Assembly: GCF_010468565.1 (NCBI RefSeq)
Contig: NZ_WUEG01000001.1
Location: 62,001 to 126,000 of the forward strand
Length of the DNA stretch: 64,000 nt
Origin: Allomuricauda sp. TY007
Lineage (GTDB): Bacteria > Bacteroidota > Bacteroidia > Flavobacteriales > Flavobacteriaceae
Reading direction: 5' to 3'
The position numbers and the translations under genes were made by a program. The first letter of the stretch is position 1; every line of letters begins with the position of its first letter. This document shows positions 1-8,532 of the stretch, in pieces. The notes below the pieces were generated by a model. It worked only from the letters and a program-made list of their open reading frames with translations. It had not been told where the DNA came from and made no database searches.

Positions 1-1
1 T

Positions 2-130
2 AAAAGTTTGGAACACTGGAAAAAAACACATTGGGACCATTACACCCGTGAACTTTCTGAACTAGGCACAAAACCTACCGAGAGTATGATCGTGGTTTTT
101 GAGGAATTTGAGATGCTTTATAAAAAATGA
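2..130 (+). CDS. ASCH-domain-like protein, C-terminal end only (partial)
   Basis: An open frame enters from the left edge and stops at TGA 128-130, giving 42 residues that begin KSLEHWKKTHWDHYTREL and end in MIVVFEEFEMLYKK. The pattern W..aHwd.ftrEl followed by a hydrophobic strand and EeFEvvY is how ASCH-domain proteins (a PUA-like, presumed RNA-binding fold) usually end; this is recognition from memory and the fragment is short. The start and main domain lie outside the window. Its stop codon lies inside the hairpin that ends the oppositely oriented sugar operon, so the two genes converge. Confidence 0.5.
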   Translation, partial: KSLEHWKKTHWDHYTRELSELGTKPTESMIVVFEEFEMLYKK

Positions 131-154
131 TGGCCGCCCATAGGGCAGCCATCA
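121..154 (-). terminator. Rho-independent terminator of the leftward sugar operon
   Basis: Positions 128-139 pair with 143-154 around a three-base ATA loop: a 12-bp stem with one C/A mismatch. Read on the minus strand the stem is followed by a run of six T (the A run at 122-127). It lies 24 bp after the stop of the Gfo/Idh gene and includes the stop codon of the converging ASCH-like gene. Confidence 0.75.
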
Positions 155-177
155 TGTCTAATTTTTAGGTCCATAGA

Positions 178-1314
178 TCAATCCATGTCCACCCAAACAT
201 TTCCTTGTTTGTGTGAAGCTACGGTGTTCTCAATAAAATTAAGGCCTCTAACTCCATCCAACATGGTCGGGAACTCTCCGCTATTGTATTCTTCGCCGCG
301 GATGGCCCTTGCCACGCCCAAATAAATATTGGCCATGGAATCAAAAATACCCTCGGGGTGTCCAGGAGGTAATTTGGTTCCATCCAAGGATAGGTCAGAA
401 TTGTATTCATGTCCCGGTTTGTACACCTGCAATGGTTCTGGGTCGTTCAATTTGTAGAGGTAATTGGGGTTTTCCTGTTCCCATTTCAAGCCTCCCTTTT
501 GACCATAAATGGCAATGGTGAGGTTGTTTTCCTCTCCTGTGGCCACTTGGCTTGCCCTAATGACCCCTTTTACGTTTTTGTCCATACGGATAAGGGCCGT
601 ACCATCCATGTCCATCACATTGTCATCGTACATATAATTAAAATCGCACAGCAATGATTGTACCTGCAAGCCGGTCGTATACTCAATCATATTGAAAGCA
701 TGCACCCCTATATCTCCCATACAAGAACTGATTCCCGCTTTTTTCGGGTCGAGCCTCCATACTGTTCCGCGTTTTTCCTTGTCATGGATGATAGGGTTCA
801 TCCAACCTTGATAATATTGTGCATCAACTTTATGTACTTTTCCAATGACTCCTTCCTTGATCATCTCACGCATTTGACGCACCATCGGATACCCTGTATA
901 GGTATGGGTAACGGCAAATACAGTTCCCGCCTTTTTTAGGGTTTCCTGAAGAATTTTGGCTTCTTCGTAGGTAGTGGTCATCGGTTTTTCACAGATAACG
1001 TGGAAACCATTGTCCAATAATTTTTTGGCCATTGGGTAATGTAGAAAGTTCGGCGTAAGAATGGAGCACACCTGAATTCTTTCGTCTTCGGGGAGCTTCA
1101 TCTCTTCTTCAACAAGCGTATCAAAATCTTTGTAGACGCGATTGGTAGGAATGTCAATTTCCTTGGCAAACGCTATACTATCTTCCAAATCTGGGTTGAA
1201 TACCGCCCCTACAATTTCATAATTGTCATTAATGAAAGAGGCTACTCTGTGTAAAACTCCGATAAGGGAATCCCCTCCTCCTCCAAGAATTCCAAGTCTA
1301 ATCTTTTTAGGCAT
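178..1314 (-). CDS. Gfo/Idh/MocA family sugar dehydrogenase
   Basis: A 378-residue NAD(P)-dependent oxidoreductase. The N-terminal Rossmann motif is LGILGGGGD (residues 7-15), the family signature CEKP is at 108-111, and the C-terminal substrate-domain motif GDIGVHAFN lies at 200-208, with H205 in the position of the usual catalytic histidine. There is no signal peptide, so it should act in the cytoplasm. It is the last gene of a five-gene leftward operon with a TIM-barrel isomerase-like lipoprotein, DinB and two transporters, 22 bp after the MFS gene. Members of this family oxidise or reduce sugar hydroxyls, often at C3 of glycosides; that function and substrate are inferred from the family and neighbours. 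Confidence 0.85.
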   Translation of the reverse strand: MPKKIRLGILGGGGDSLIGVLHRVASFINDNYEIVGAVFNPDLEDSIAFAKEIDIPTNRVYKDFDTLVEEEMKLPEDERIQVCSILTPNFLHYPMAKKLLDNGFHVICEKPMTTTYEEAKILQETLKKAGTVFAVTHTYTGYPMVRQMREMIKEGVIGKVHKVDAQYYQGWMNPIIHDKEKRGTVWRLDPKKAGISSCMGDIGVHAFNMIEYTTGLQVQSLLCDFNYMYDDNVMDMDGTALIRMDKNVKGVIRASQVATGEENNLTIAIYGQKGGLKWEQENPNYLYKLNDPEPLQVYKPGHEYNSDLSLDGTKLPPGHPEGIFDSMANIYLGVARAIRGEEYNSGEFPTMLDGVRGLNFIENTVASHKQGNVWVDMD

Positions 1315-1336
1315 TTTCTGTTATTTTATTTTATAA

Positions 1337-2575
1337 TTATACTACTTCTTCTGCGGTATGACCTTGTGGTACTCTTCGTTCTTCCAGTTTTTTTCTAAAA
1401 AGGAACAAAATGGAAAACAAAATCAATACTGCCAGCGGGAAAAACATCATTTTTCCCAAGGTTGCCTTTCCTGCGGCCAACTCTGCGACCTGGTCGGTCA
1501 ACCCCGACGCTACGGCTGTTTCCTTTGCGCTGTCCAACCATCCGCCGATTACAGGCTGCCAAATGGCCGTGGAGAACATTCCTGCACCTCCGACCAAGGA
1601 CATTCCCAATGCCCCTGTTTTTGGAAGGTATTCCGAGGTAAACCCGATCATGGTTGGCCAAAAATAACAAACTCCGAGGGCAAAAAGAATGGCAGCAAAA
1701 TAAATCATCGACCCTTCGGCAACGCTCATGCTGTAAACCGCCGCGGTGGTGACCAGAGCGGACATCACCAGCACTCCTATGGGGTTAAGCCTATGTACAA
1801 TGGGGCCTGCAAAGTACCGGCCTATGGCCATAATACCCGTTACCATGGCCAACACCAGCATTGGACTTGCTCCTGAATTGCCCAATATACGCTCCACCCA
1901 TTGTTGTGGTCCAAATTCGGATATCGCGGTGAGCGTCATACAGATCATTATAAAGATGAACAATGGGTCTGCCAGCCCTTTGATATTTTTTGTGGTATCG
2001 GTTTCGATATGCTCGCTTTCCGGAAATTGTTGTTTAAAGAACATGTATCCGTAGATAAGTGTTGGTATCAGCATTACTGCTATCTGCAACTGCCATCCCA
2101 TTCCAAAATCGGTCATGAACTTGGAGATAAGGGAGCCAATTACGATTCCTCCGGGGAACCATACGTGGAACCTGTTCAGCATAGCTGTACGGTTCTTGGT
2201 GAACATATCGGCGATCATAGGGTTACAGGCCGCTTCGACCGAACCATTGGCAAAACCAATAAAGAAGGTGGATATAATTAGCGTCCAGAAACCTCCTGCC
2301 ATAATAGTGAGCACCAATCCAAGCATGTGGCAGACAAATGCCGTTACCATGAGTTTACGTGCCCCTATTTTATTGTAGAGCAATCCACCGAAGATCATTG
2401 CAATTGGGAATCCAAAAAAGCCCATACTGTTTATCCAACCCAATTGTTGATTGGAAAGCATAAACTCTTCCCCTAGTTGGGTCAAAATACCCGCCCTGAT
2501 GGCAAAGGTCATGGATGTGACGACAAGCGATATACAGGCCGCTACAAATAGCTGATTTTTGTTTACATTTTTCAT
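1337..2575 (-). CDS. MFS transporter, sugar-type
   Basis: A 412-residue integral membrane protein with about twelve hydrophobic segments and the MFS loop 2-3 element GGLLYNKIGARK near residue 63. The N-terminus is short and enters the first helix directly; the C-terminus ends in a charged tail (RKKLEERR). It lies between the NHS-type permease gene (28 bp upstream) and the Gfo/Idh gene, so it is probably co-transcribed and moves the compound that these enzymes handle. Related Bacteroidota transporters are annotated as sugar or glycoside permeases; the substrate cannot be read from sequence. Confidence 0.8.
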   Translation of the reverse strand: MKNVNKNQLFVAACISLVVTSMTFAIRAGILTQLGEEFMLSNQQLGWINSMGFFGFPIAMIFGGLLYNKIGARKLMVTAFVCHMLGLVLTIMAGGFWTLIISTFFIGFANGSVEAACNPMIADMFTKNRTAMLNRFHVWFPGGIVIGSLISKFMTDFGMGWQLQIAVMLIPTLIYGYMFFKQQFPESEHIETDTTKNIKGLADPLFIFIMICMTLTAISEFGPQQWVERILGNSGASPMLVLAMVTGIMAIGRYFAGPIVHRLNPIGVLVMSALVTTAAVYSMSVAEGSMIYFAAILFALGVCYFWPTMIGFTSEYLPKTGALGMSLVGGAGMFSTAIWQPVIGGWLDSAKETAVASGLTDQVAELAAGKATLGKMMFFPLAVLILFSILFLFRKKLEERRVPQGHTAEEVV

Positions 2576-2603
2576 GTTTGTATTAGTTGATTTTTGGTTG
2601 TAT

Positions 2604-3833
2604 CTAAGATTTATATTCTACTTTTTCGTTTTTAAATATTAGTGCAAACAATATAAATACCACTGCTGCGAACGCTGCCGGATAAATCCAAATAGTATCC
2701 CAAGCGTGAGTCCCATCTTCCAAAGTAAGTGAATCGGTTATTAACCCAGCGATCCAGAACCCTATTAACATCCCTACACCGTAGGTGGCCAATGTAATCA
2801 ATCCTTGTGCGGCACTTTTGTATTTTTCCCCTGCTTTGGTATCGGTATAAATCTGTCCGGATACAAAGAAAAAGTCGTAACAAATACCATGTAATGCAAT
2901 TCCGATGATAAGCATAAATGATAGTTCGTCTGCATTACCGTAAGCGAACAGCAAATAACGAACGGTCCAGGCCAACATGCCTATCAAAATCGTCTTTTTA
3001 AATCCAAACTTGGTAAAGAAAAAGGGCAGCGCAAGAATAAACAGTGCTTCCGATATTTGTCCGATGGCCATTTTCCCCGTTGGATTGGGCAACCCTATTT
3101 CTGCCAGAAAAGGGTTGGCGTTTTGATAATAAAAGGCCAATGGGATACAAATCAATACGGATGAGATAAAGAACACCAAAAAGTTTTTGTCCTTTAAAAG
3201 CTTTAACGCATCCAGTCCCAACATATCGGAAATGGTCACCTTTTCATTTTTGTCTACTGTTGGAGGAGTTTTGGGCAATGTAAAGCTGAAAAGCCCCAAC
3301 ACAGCAGAAGCGATGCCCGCCATTAAAAATGTGTTTTTGAGCATTCCCGCTTTCAACGCTTCTGGGGAATCCCAAACAAAAAGATAACTAATGACCAGAC
3401 CGGCAATAATCCAACCGATGGTCCCGAACACGCGGATGTTCGAAAATTCTTTTGCAGGGTCTTTCATTTGGTTGAATGAAATTGAATTTACCAATGCCAA
3501 TGTGGGCATGTACAAGATCATGTAACCCAGCACATAGGGGTAAAAGGCCGTAAAATCTGTTGACTGATACATTTGGTACATTAAAAATGCACCTATTAAG
3601 TGCAGTACCCCTAAAATTCGTTCGGCATTAAAGTATCTGTCGGCAATCAATCCGATAATGAACGGAGCAATGATAGCTCCCCATGACTGTGTGGAAAAGG
3701 CCATTGACGATTGTCCTGCTGTGGCCTCCAAATTGTTGCCCAAAAAAGTACCCAAAGTAACAAACCAACCACCCCAGATAAAAAACTCGAGGAACATCAT
3801 AAAGGACAGTTGGAGTTTGGTTTTAATATTCAT
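2604..3833 (-). CDS. NHS-family (nucleoside:H+ symporter-like) MFS permease
   Basis: A 409-residue protein with about twelve membrane segments. The N-terminus (LQLSFMMFLEFFIWGGWFVTLG) and the motif IIGLIADRYFNAERILG near residue 60 match the NupG/XapB-type NHS family. In Bacteroidota such proteins are often found beside Gfo/Idh dehydrogenases and TIM-barrel isomerases, so the nucleoside label is probably not the true substrate here; I infer a sugar or oxidised glycoside. It is the third gene of the leftward operon, 23 bp from DinB and 28 bp from the next MFS gene. Confidence 0.78.
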   Translation of the reverse strand: MNIKTKLQLSFMMFLEFFIWGGWFVTLGTFLGNNLEATAGQSSMAFSTQSWGAIIAPFIIGLIADRYFNAERILGVLHLIGAFLMYQMYQSTDFTAFYPYVLGYMILYMPTLALVNSISFNQMKDPAKEFSNIRVFGTIGWIIAGLVISYLFVWDSPEALKAGMLKNTFLMAGIASAVLGLFSFTLPKTPPTVDKNEKVTISDMLGLDALKLLKDKNFLVFFISSVLICIPLAFYYQNANPFLAEIGLPNPTGKMAIGQISEALFILALPFFFTKFGFKKTILIGMLAWTVRYLLFAYGNADELSFMLIIGIALHGICYDFFFVSGQIYTDTKAGEKYKSAAQGLITLATYGVGMLIGFWIAGLITDSLTLEDGTHAWDTIWIYPAAFAAVVFILFALIFKNEKVEYKS

Positions 3834-3856
3834 GTAAAGTGTTAGTTAGTTGCTTG

Positions 3857-4300
3857 TTATCGTTTGTAATGTACGTAATCCAAAGGTTCTGGCGCTATTC
3901 CAGAATTTCTCAACTCCATCATAATTTGCCCACGATGGTGCGTGGAATGGTTAATAATATGAAAAAGAATATCCTTTATGTCATTGGAAAAACTTCTTCC
4001 TTGACTGTTCTCGTACTCCACCCGTTTTTCAAAAGTATCCGTATTGGAAACAATTTCAAAAGAGGTGCGCTGGTTTTCGTAATGGATATCTTCCCACTTG
4101 CTCAATTCGTGCTCGTCCCAAACACCGAATTCGGTTGGGATTCCCAACATGCGATGGTTCCAGATATGGTGTGCATTGAGTATATGGCTAAAAAGTCTAA
4201 TGCAGTTGTCCGGAACATGGTCCAGACCACTGCATTGTTCAATTATTTTTTTGTTACAATAAAAATTGTAATCGAAGAGTTGTTGCAAAAATCCCTTCAT
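3857..4300 (-). CDS. DinB/YfiT-like metal-binding four-helix protein
   Basis: A 147-residue protein. The pattern LFDYNFYCNKKII at the start, histidines at 44/45 and a C-terminal HIINHSTHHRGQ (H118 and H122, the HxxxH pair) are the metal-ligand layout of the DinB superfamily. Many members are thiol-dependent transferases or hydrolases (bacillithiol or mycothiol S-transferase-like), and few have known substrates. It sits 23 bp after the isomerase-like gene and 23 bp before the permease, on the same strand, so it is evidently part of the sugar operon, which is an unusual place for it. Confidence 0.8.
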   Translation of the reverse strand: MKGFLQQLFDYNFYCNKKIIEQCSGLDHVPDNCIRLFSHILNAHHIWNHRMLGIPTEFGVWDEHELSKWEDIHYENQRTSFEIVSNTDTFEKRVEYENSQGRSFSNDIKDILFHIINHSTHHRGQIMMELRNSGIAPEPLDYVHYKR

Positions 4301-4323
4301 CTACCCATTCATATTAATTTGGA

Positions 4324-5322
4324 CTACTCCAATACTTTTTCCAAAAGTGCCTTGGTTGCCAAAATTCCTTCTTCTTCACTAAGTTCGGAGCCTTCATATT
4401 CTACCCCCACAAAACCCTCGTATCCAGAATCTAGAACAATGTCCATAATTCTTGGATAATCCACTCGAGTTTCATTGCCTTCTTCATCAAAGCTATAAGA
4501 TTTGGCACTTACGCCTTTGGCGTAGGGCATTAACTCCTTTGTTCCTTTATAGCGATCATATTCTTCCAAACATTTGGACGAATAGTAGTCGCCAGCTTCT
4601 CTTTTGATACAGAAATTGCCAAAATCGGGCAATGTCCCACAATTGTCCATGCCCACTTTTTCCATAACCTCTGCCAATAGTTGTGCATTGGAAGATGGTC
4701 CTCCGTGGTTTTCAACAATAATATTGATGTTTTTGTCCTTGGCATAAGTGGCCAGTTGCGTAAGCCCTGCAACAGAGGCCGGCATCCAAACTTCCGGGTC
4801 CATGCTCCCGTTCAGGTTTACACGGATGGAACTGCAGCCCAAAGCTGAGGCGGCATCTACCCACTTGTAATGGTTTTCAACGGCTTTTGTTCTTTCGGCC
4901 TCATCAGGAACGGCTATATCTCCTTGACCATCTACCATGATCAAAACATTGGTCAAACCATATTTTTCACTTTCGGCCTTACTTTTTTCCACCCAGTTGT
5001 TCATGGCCTCTTCCGAGAAATTAGCGGCCTGTAACTCCTTATAATAAAGGGCACTTACATATTCGAGACCTTCAAAGCCCCATTCACTTGCCTTTTCTGC
5101 AAAAGTGTAAGGGTCTACACCTTCTTCAAGAATCATTTTATGGATGGACCATTGTGCCAAAGAAAGTTTTAAATCCGGTTTGGATTCTTCAGCGGCTACC
5201 GCTTCTGTTGCAGTTTCTTCGGCCGATTCCTTTTTTGGATTCTGTTTACAGGAATAAAATCCTAAAAATGCCACCATAATCAAGGTAACAATACTTTTCT
5301 GTGCTAAATTACTTCTGTTCAT
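4324..5322 (-). CDS. Sugar phosphate isomerase/epimerase-like TIM-barrel lipoprotein
   Basis: A 332-residue protein of the xylose-isomerase-like TIM-barrel family. A lipoprotein signal occupies residues 1-25 (lipobox FYSC, lipidated C25), followed by an acidic linker, so it is exported and anchored to a membrane. Barrel motifs include LSLAQWSIHKMI (about 52-63), the internal NIIVENHGGPSSN and the late FVGVEYEGSELSEEEG, which carry the usual Glu/His metal ligands. It heads the leftward operon, divergent from the GMC oxidoreductase gene. Exported members found with Gfo/Idh and GMC enzymes are linked to cleavage or rearrangement of 3-keto-glycosides; that role is inference here. Confidence 0.85.
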   Translation of the reverse strand: MNRSNLAQKSIVTLIMVAFLGFYSCKQNPKKESAEETATEAVAAEESKPDLKLSLAQWSIHKMILEEGVDPYTFAEKASEWGFEGLEYVSALYYKELQAANFSEEAMNNWVEKSKAESEKYGLTNVLIMVDGQGDIAVPDEAERTKAVENHYKWVDAASALGCSSIRVNLNGSMDPEVWMPASVAGLTQLATYAKDKNINIIVENHGGPSSNAQLLAEVMEKVGMDNCGTLPDFGNFCIKREAGDYYSSKCLEEYDRYKGTKELMPYAKGVSAKSYSFDEEGNETRVDYPRIMDIVLDSGYEGFVGVEYEGSELSEEEGILATKALLEKVLE

Positions 5323-5458
5323 ATTTTTACGTTAGTTAATTTCGTTCGGAATCCAAAAACTACAACGTTATAGTGCTGAATTCTCAATAAACATAGGGAT
5401 TAAATGTAGAAAATTAATTTAATAATTAATACATTTAGCAAATAAACAATCCGAATAA
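5323..5458. promoter_or_regulatory. Divergent promoter region of the sugar-oxidation locus
   Basis: These 136 AT-rich bases separate the isomerase-like and GMC genes. TACATTTA at 5430-5437, 21 bp before the GMC start codon, is one base from the Bacteroidota -7 consensus TAnnTTTG. The self-complementary hexamer ATTAAT occurs twice (about 5413 and 5425), a possible paired operator. The layout suggests both arms are controlled together, but no regulator gene is adjacent. Confidence 0.4.
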
Positions 5459-7177
5459 ATGAGTAAATTTTATTACAATCAGGAGCAGGAATCCTATGAT
5501 GCCATCGTGGTAGGTACGGGTATCAGCGGTGGTTGGGCTGCCAAAGAATTGTGCGAAAACGGCCTAAAAACTTTGGTATTGGAACGTGGGCCCATGGTAA
5601 AGCACCGTGAAGATTACCCAACAGCCGATAAGGATCCTTGGGATTTCCCCCATGCGGGAACAGCAACCCGAGAAGACATTAAAAAGCAGGAGAAACAATC
5701 CAGAACAGGGTACACAACTGGAGCAGCATCCAAACATTGGTTTGTAAATGATTTGGACCACCCATACAACGAGACCAAGCGGTTCGATTGGATGCGTGGA
5801 TACCATGTTGGTGGACGTTCCATTATGTGGGGACGGCACAGTTACCGTTGGAGCGACATCGACTTTACCGCAAACAAAAATGAAGGTATTGCGGTTGATT
5901 GGCCCGTACGTTACAAAGACATAGCTCCTTGGTACGATAAAGTGGAAAGCTACATTGGTGTGTCCGGTGAAAATTTAGGTTTGCCGCAGCTACCAGATGG
6001 AAAGTTCGAACCCATGATGGAGCTTAACTGTGTGGAAGACCATGTTAGGGGAAAAGTTGCAGAACATTTTAATGGCCGTGTAATTACGGCAGGCAGGGTG
6101 GCACACATTAATAGCGACAAGCAATTTGAAGGCGATGGCCGTGTTCGTTGCCAATTTAGAAACCGTTGTATTAGAGGATGTCCTTTCGGAGCATACTTTA
6201 GTAGTGTTTCTTCCACATTGCCCGCTGCCGAAGCAACAGGAAACATGACGCTAAGACCGGATTCCATTGTTCACGAAGTAATTTATGATCCTAACACCAA
6301 AAAGGCTACAGGTGTCAAGGTAATTGATAGGGAAACCAAAGAGGAATTCGAGTTCAAGGCCAAAGTGATTTTCCTTTGTGCTTCTGCCGTAGCATCAACC
6401 TCTATTTTAATGCAGTCCAAATCCGATAGGTTCCCCAATGGTTTGGGCAACGATTCAGGAGAATTGGGCCACAACATTATGGACCACCATTTCTTGGTCG
6501 GCGCATCGGGTAAATTTGAAGGATACGAAGACAAGTATTATAAAGGAAGAAAACCCAATGGTACGTATATTCCAAGGTTTAGGAACCTCGGCGGGGATTC
6601 CAACATGAAGGATTTTGTTAGGGGCTATGGCTACCAAGGAGGTGCCAGTAGGGGCAATTATGAAGAAATGATCGCCGAGGCCTCTTTTGGTAAAGACTAT
6701 AAGGATGCCGTACTTACACCTGGAGGTTGGACCATGAACATGCTTGCCTTTGGAGAAATTCTTCCATACCACGACAATAAGATGACCTTGGATTACGACA
6801 AAAAAGATAAGTGGGGCCTACCTACCGTTACTTTTGATGCGGAAATCAGACAAAACGAACTGAACATGCGTAAAGATATGCAGGATCAGGCCGTTCAAAT
6901 GTTGGAAAAGTCAGGAGCCAAGGACATTACTCCTTACGATAGACCTTACGCCCTAGGACTTGGCATACACGAAATGGGAACAGCACGTATGGGCCGTGAC
7001 CCAAAAACATCCGTGGTAAACGGGCACAACCAAGTGCATGGATGTAAGAACGTATATGTAACCGATGGTGCCTTTATGACCTCTGCAAGCTGCGTTAACC
7101 CATCGTTGACCTATATGGCATTTACTGCAAGGGCAGCAAACCACGCCGCCCAAGAACTTAAAAAAGGAAATATATAA
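5459..7177 (+). CDS. GMC family FAD-dependent oxidoreductase (sugar dehydrogenase large subunit)
   Basis: A 572-residue flavoprotein. The FAD-binding GTGISG (residues 19-24) follows strand AIVV, with the acidic end LVLERG near 40. The C-terminal half has the GMC pattern HEMGTARMG; H504 aligns with the first catalytic His of glucose oxidase, and N547 (SCVNPS) with the second. Cysteines in FRNRCIRGCPFGAY resemble those of gluconate/sorbose dehydrogenase large subunits. No signal peptide is seen, so export, if any, could be by piggy-back on its partner. The stop overlaps the start of the subunit-3-like gene (TAATG), implying translational coupling. LacA-type C3-oxidation of glycosides is a plausible role, inferred from partner and neighbours. 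Confidence 0.88.
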   Translation: MSKFYYNQEQESYDAIVVGTGISGGWAAKELCENGLKTLVLERGPMVKHREDYPTADKDPWDFPHAGTATREDIKKQEKQSRTGYTTGAASKHWFVNDLDHPYNETKRFDWMRGYHVGGRSIMWGRHSYRWSDIDFTANKNEGIAVDWPVRYKDIAPWYDKVESYIGVSGENLGLPQLPDGKFEPMMELNCVEDHVRGKVAEHFNGRVITAGRVAHINSDKQFEGDGRVRCQFRNRCIRGCPFGAYFSSVSSTLPAAEATGNMTLRPDSIVHEVIYDPNTKKATGVKVIDRETKEEFEFKAKVIFLCASAVASTSILMQSKSDRFPNGLGNDSGELGHNIMDHHFLVGASGKFEGYEDKYYKGRKPNGTYIPRFRNLGGDSNMKDFVRGYGYQGGASRGNYEEMIAEASFGKDYKDAVLTPGGWTMNMLAFGEILPYHDNKMTLDYDKKDKWGLPTVTFDAEIRQNELNMRKDMQDQAVQMLEKSGAKDITPYDRPYALGLGIHEMGTARMGRDPKTSVVNGHNQVHGCKNVYVTDGAFMTSASCVNPSLTYMAFTARAANHAAQELKKGNI

Positions 7178-7830
7178 TGGAAAGAAGATCAGCACTTAAA
7201 AATATGGGGATGGCCTTCGGTTATGCTGTGGCCACACCTACGTTATTGTCTTTACTGCAAAGCTGTAAGGATAAACCAGCTTATGCCGAGTGGATTCCAA
7301 ACTTTCTAAGTAAAGAACAGGGATATGCCATGGCGCAGACCTTGGACGTAATCCTTCCAAAAACGGACACTCCGTCAGCAACCGAGATGAATGTGCACGT
7401 TTTTATAGATGCATACCTAGATGAAGTGATGCCTTTGGACCAAAGAGACTTTGTAGTCATGAAAATGAACAAATTCTATGATAAGGTCCTTGCAGACTCT
7501 GGTAAGGAAACCCTAATAGACATTGGGCCTGCTGATATTGAACCAGCATTGCAAACATATCTTAAAAAACGTACCGACGAAGAAGAAGAGGCACATTCCG
7601 AAGCCATTATGAACTACATGGAGGCCATTTTGCAAGGAGGCGAGGCCAGCTTGGATGATGATATTGCCCGCTTCTCCTTTGCCAACGATTTAAGGGATTT
7701 GGGTACTTGGGCCTATAAATCATCAGAATATATTGGTGAAGAAGTATTGGCCTATTTGCCAATTCCAGGTGAATATATCCCTTGTGGAGACCTAAACACC
7801 CTGACCAGCGGCAAAGCATGGTCACTCTAA
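7177..7830 (+). CDS. Gluconate 2-dehydrogenase subunit 3 family protein
   Basis: A 217-residue partner subunit of the preceding GMC enzyme. The N-terminus carries a twin-arginine pair (MERRSALKNMG), a hydrophobic stretch and LQSC with C30 in a lipobox-like place, so it is probably exported, with Tat or lipoprotein processing. The body (LDVILPKTDTPSATEMNVHVFID from about residue 56) is the usual gluconate-dehydrogenase-subunit-3 pattern. The family supports maturation or export of GMC dehydrogenases. Its ATG overlaps the stop of the GMC gene by one base. A strong terminator follows at 7852-7879, so this gene ends a two-gene transcript. Confidence 0.85.
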   Translation: MERRSALKNMGMAFGYAVATPTLLSLLQSCKDKPAYAEWIPNFLSKEQGYAMAQTLDVILPKTDTPSATEMNVHVFIDAYLDEVMPLDQRDFVVMKMNKFYDKVLADSGKETLIDIGPADIEPALQTYLKKRTDEEEEAHSEAIMNYMEAILQGGEASLDDDIARFSFANDLRDLGTWAYKSSEYIGEEVLAYLPIPGEYIPCGDLNTLTSGKAWSL

Positions 7831-7851
7831 GCTTTACCGAGCTATAAAATC

Positions 7852-7879
7852 AAAAGCCTCCAAATTGGAGGCTTTTTTT
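7852..7879 (+). terminator. Rho-independent terminator after the GMC/subunit-3 pair
   Basis: GCCTCC (7856-7861) pairs with GGAGGC (7867-7872) across the loop AAATT. The stem is extended by AAAA/TTTT and followed by a T run to 7879. It starts 21 bp after the stop codon. Confidence 0.92.
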
Positions 7880-7896
7880 ATACTTTCTTTAAAAAA

Positions 7897-7940
7897 ATAC
7901 CTCGGAACGTTCTAATGTGGGGTGAACTTGTCCGAGGTAT
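7897..7940. other. Long inverted repeat, unassigned
   Basis: ATACCTCGGA (7897-7906) is perfectly complementary to TCCGAGGTAT (7931-7940). Inside it GTTC (7909-7912) can pair with GAAC (7924-7927). No T run follows, so it is not a standard terminator. It could be the 5' or 3' structure of a small RNA or a protein-binding dyad; the sequence does not decide. Confidence 0.45.
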
Positions 7941-8257
7941 TAAATCAATAAACACTATCACACGTACTGTTTTTCAGTACAAATTAATGTACACCAAGGA
8001 GCATAAAATTTGGAATGCTATAATGTACAGTAAGTTTTTTGCATCATTCAAAATCAGCTTAAATGTTATCGCAACCGATACCACATAAAAAGTTGAAACT
8101 TGAAGTTTGCGTTGGCAAAGATTTAAAAACACAATGAATTTTTAAAGGTCTCCTTAGCAAAACAGGCATAAAGTTTTTAACATAAAATGTTGAAAATCTT
8201 GGTTTGAGAGTCGAAATTCTCGGAAAGATGGGAATAAACTTACGCCAAATAAAAAAA
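7941..8257. other. Non-coding stretch without recognised content
   Basis: I find no convincing open frame, promoter box or repeat here. It is AT-rich and fills part of the 1.1-kb gap between the subunit-3 terminator and the LytTR regulator gene. A small RNA cannot be excluded because structured elements flank it at both ends. Confidence 0.5.
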
Positions 8258-8297
8258 GACCAAGAAGCAATACTGTTTACTTACTTGGTCTCTCTTT
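8258..8297 (+). terminator. Hairpin with T-rich tail (terminator-like)
   Basis: GACCAAG (8258-8264) pairs with CTTGGTC (8284-8290) across a 19-base loop. A run of seven A precedes the stem and a T-rich TCTCTTTT follows. No recognised gene ends just before it on either strand, so it may terminate an unannotated transcript from the 7.9-8.25 kb region. The loop is long for a classical terminator. Confidence 0.4.
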
Positions 8298-8532
8298 TAT
8301 GATGAACCGGCCAATGGCCAAATATTACCAAAGAGTACGGCCTCTTCAATCATGGTCTTCACAAACCTTTATTCGTCCTAGGTAGTTCCCCCGAAACCTA
8401 AAATCAAATTTAGATTTTGACCTAATCGAAGATTAATTGTGCAAGCGGTTTATACAATCAAGAGATTGGTTGCTGTGGCCGTACAATTATTTGGTAATAC
8501 AAAATTTTTAAGAGCAACTGTTGGTTACAAGC

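Noticed and set aside
1358..1876. A 172-codon plus-strand frame opposite the MFS gene
   Set aside because: It mirrors a convincing membrane transporter and its translation is compositionally odd with no recognisable domain.
3839..4459. A 206-codon plus-strand frame across DinB and the isomerase-like gene
   Set aside because: It runs antisense over two well-supported genes and has no family resemblance.
8318..8532. ATTACCAAA near 8323 and TTTGGTAAT near 8488 as a hairpin
   Set aside because: The arms are about 150 bp apart, short and AT-rich; expected by chance.
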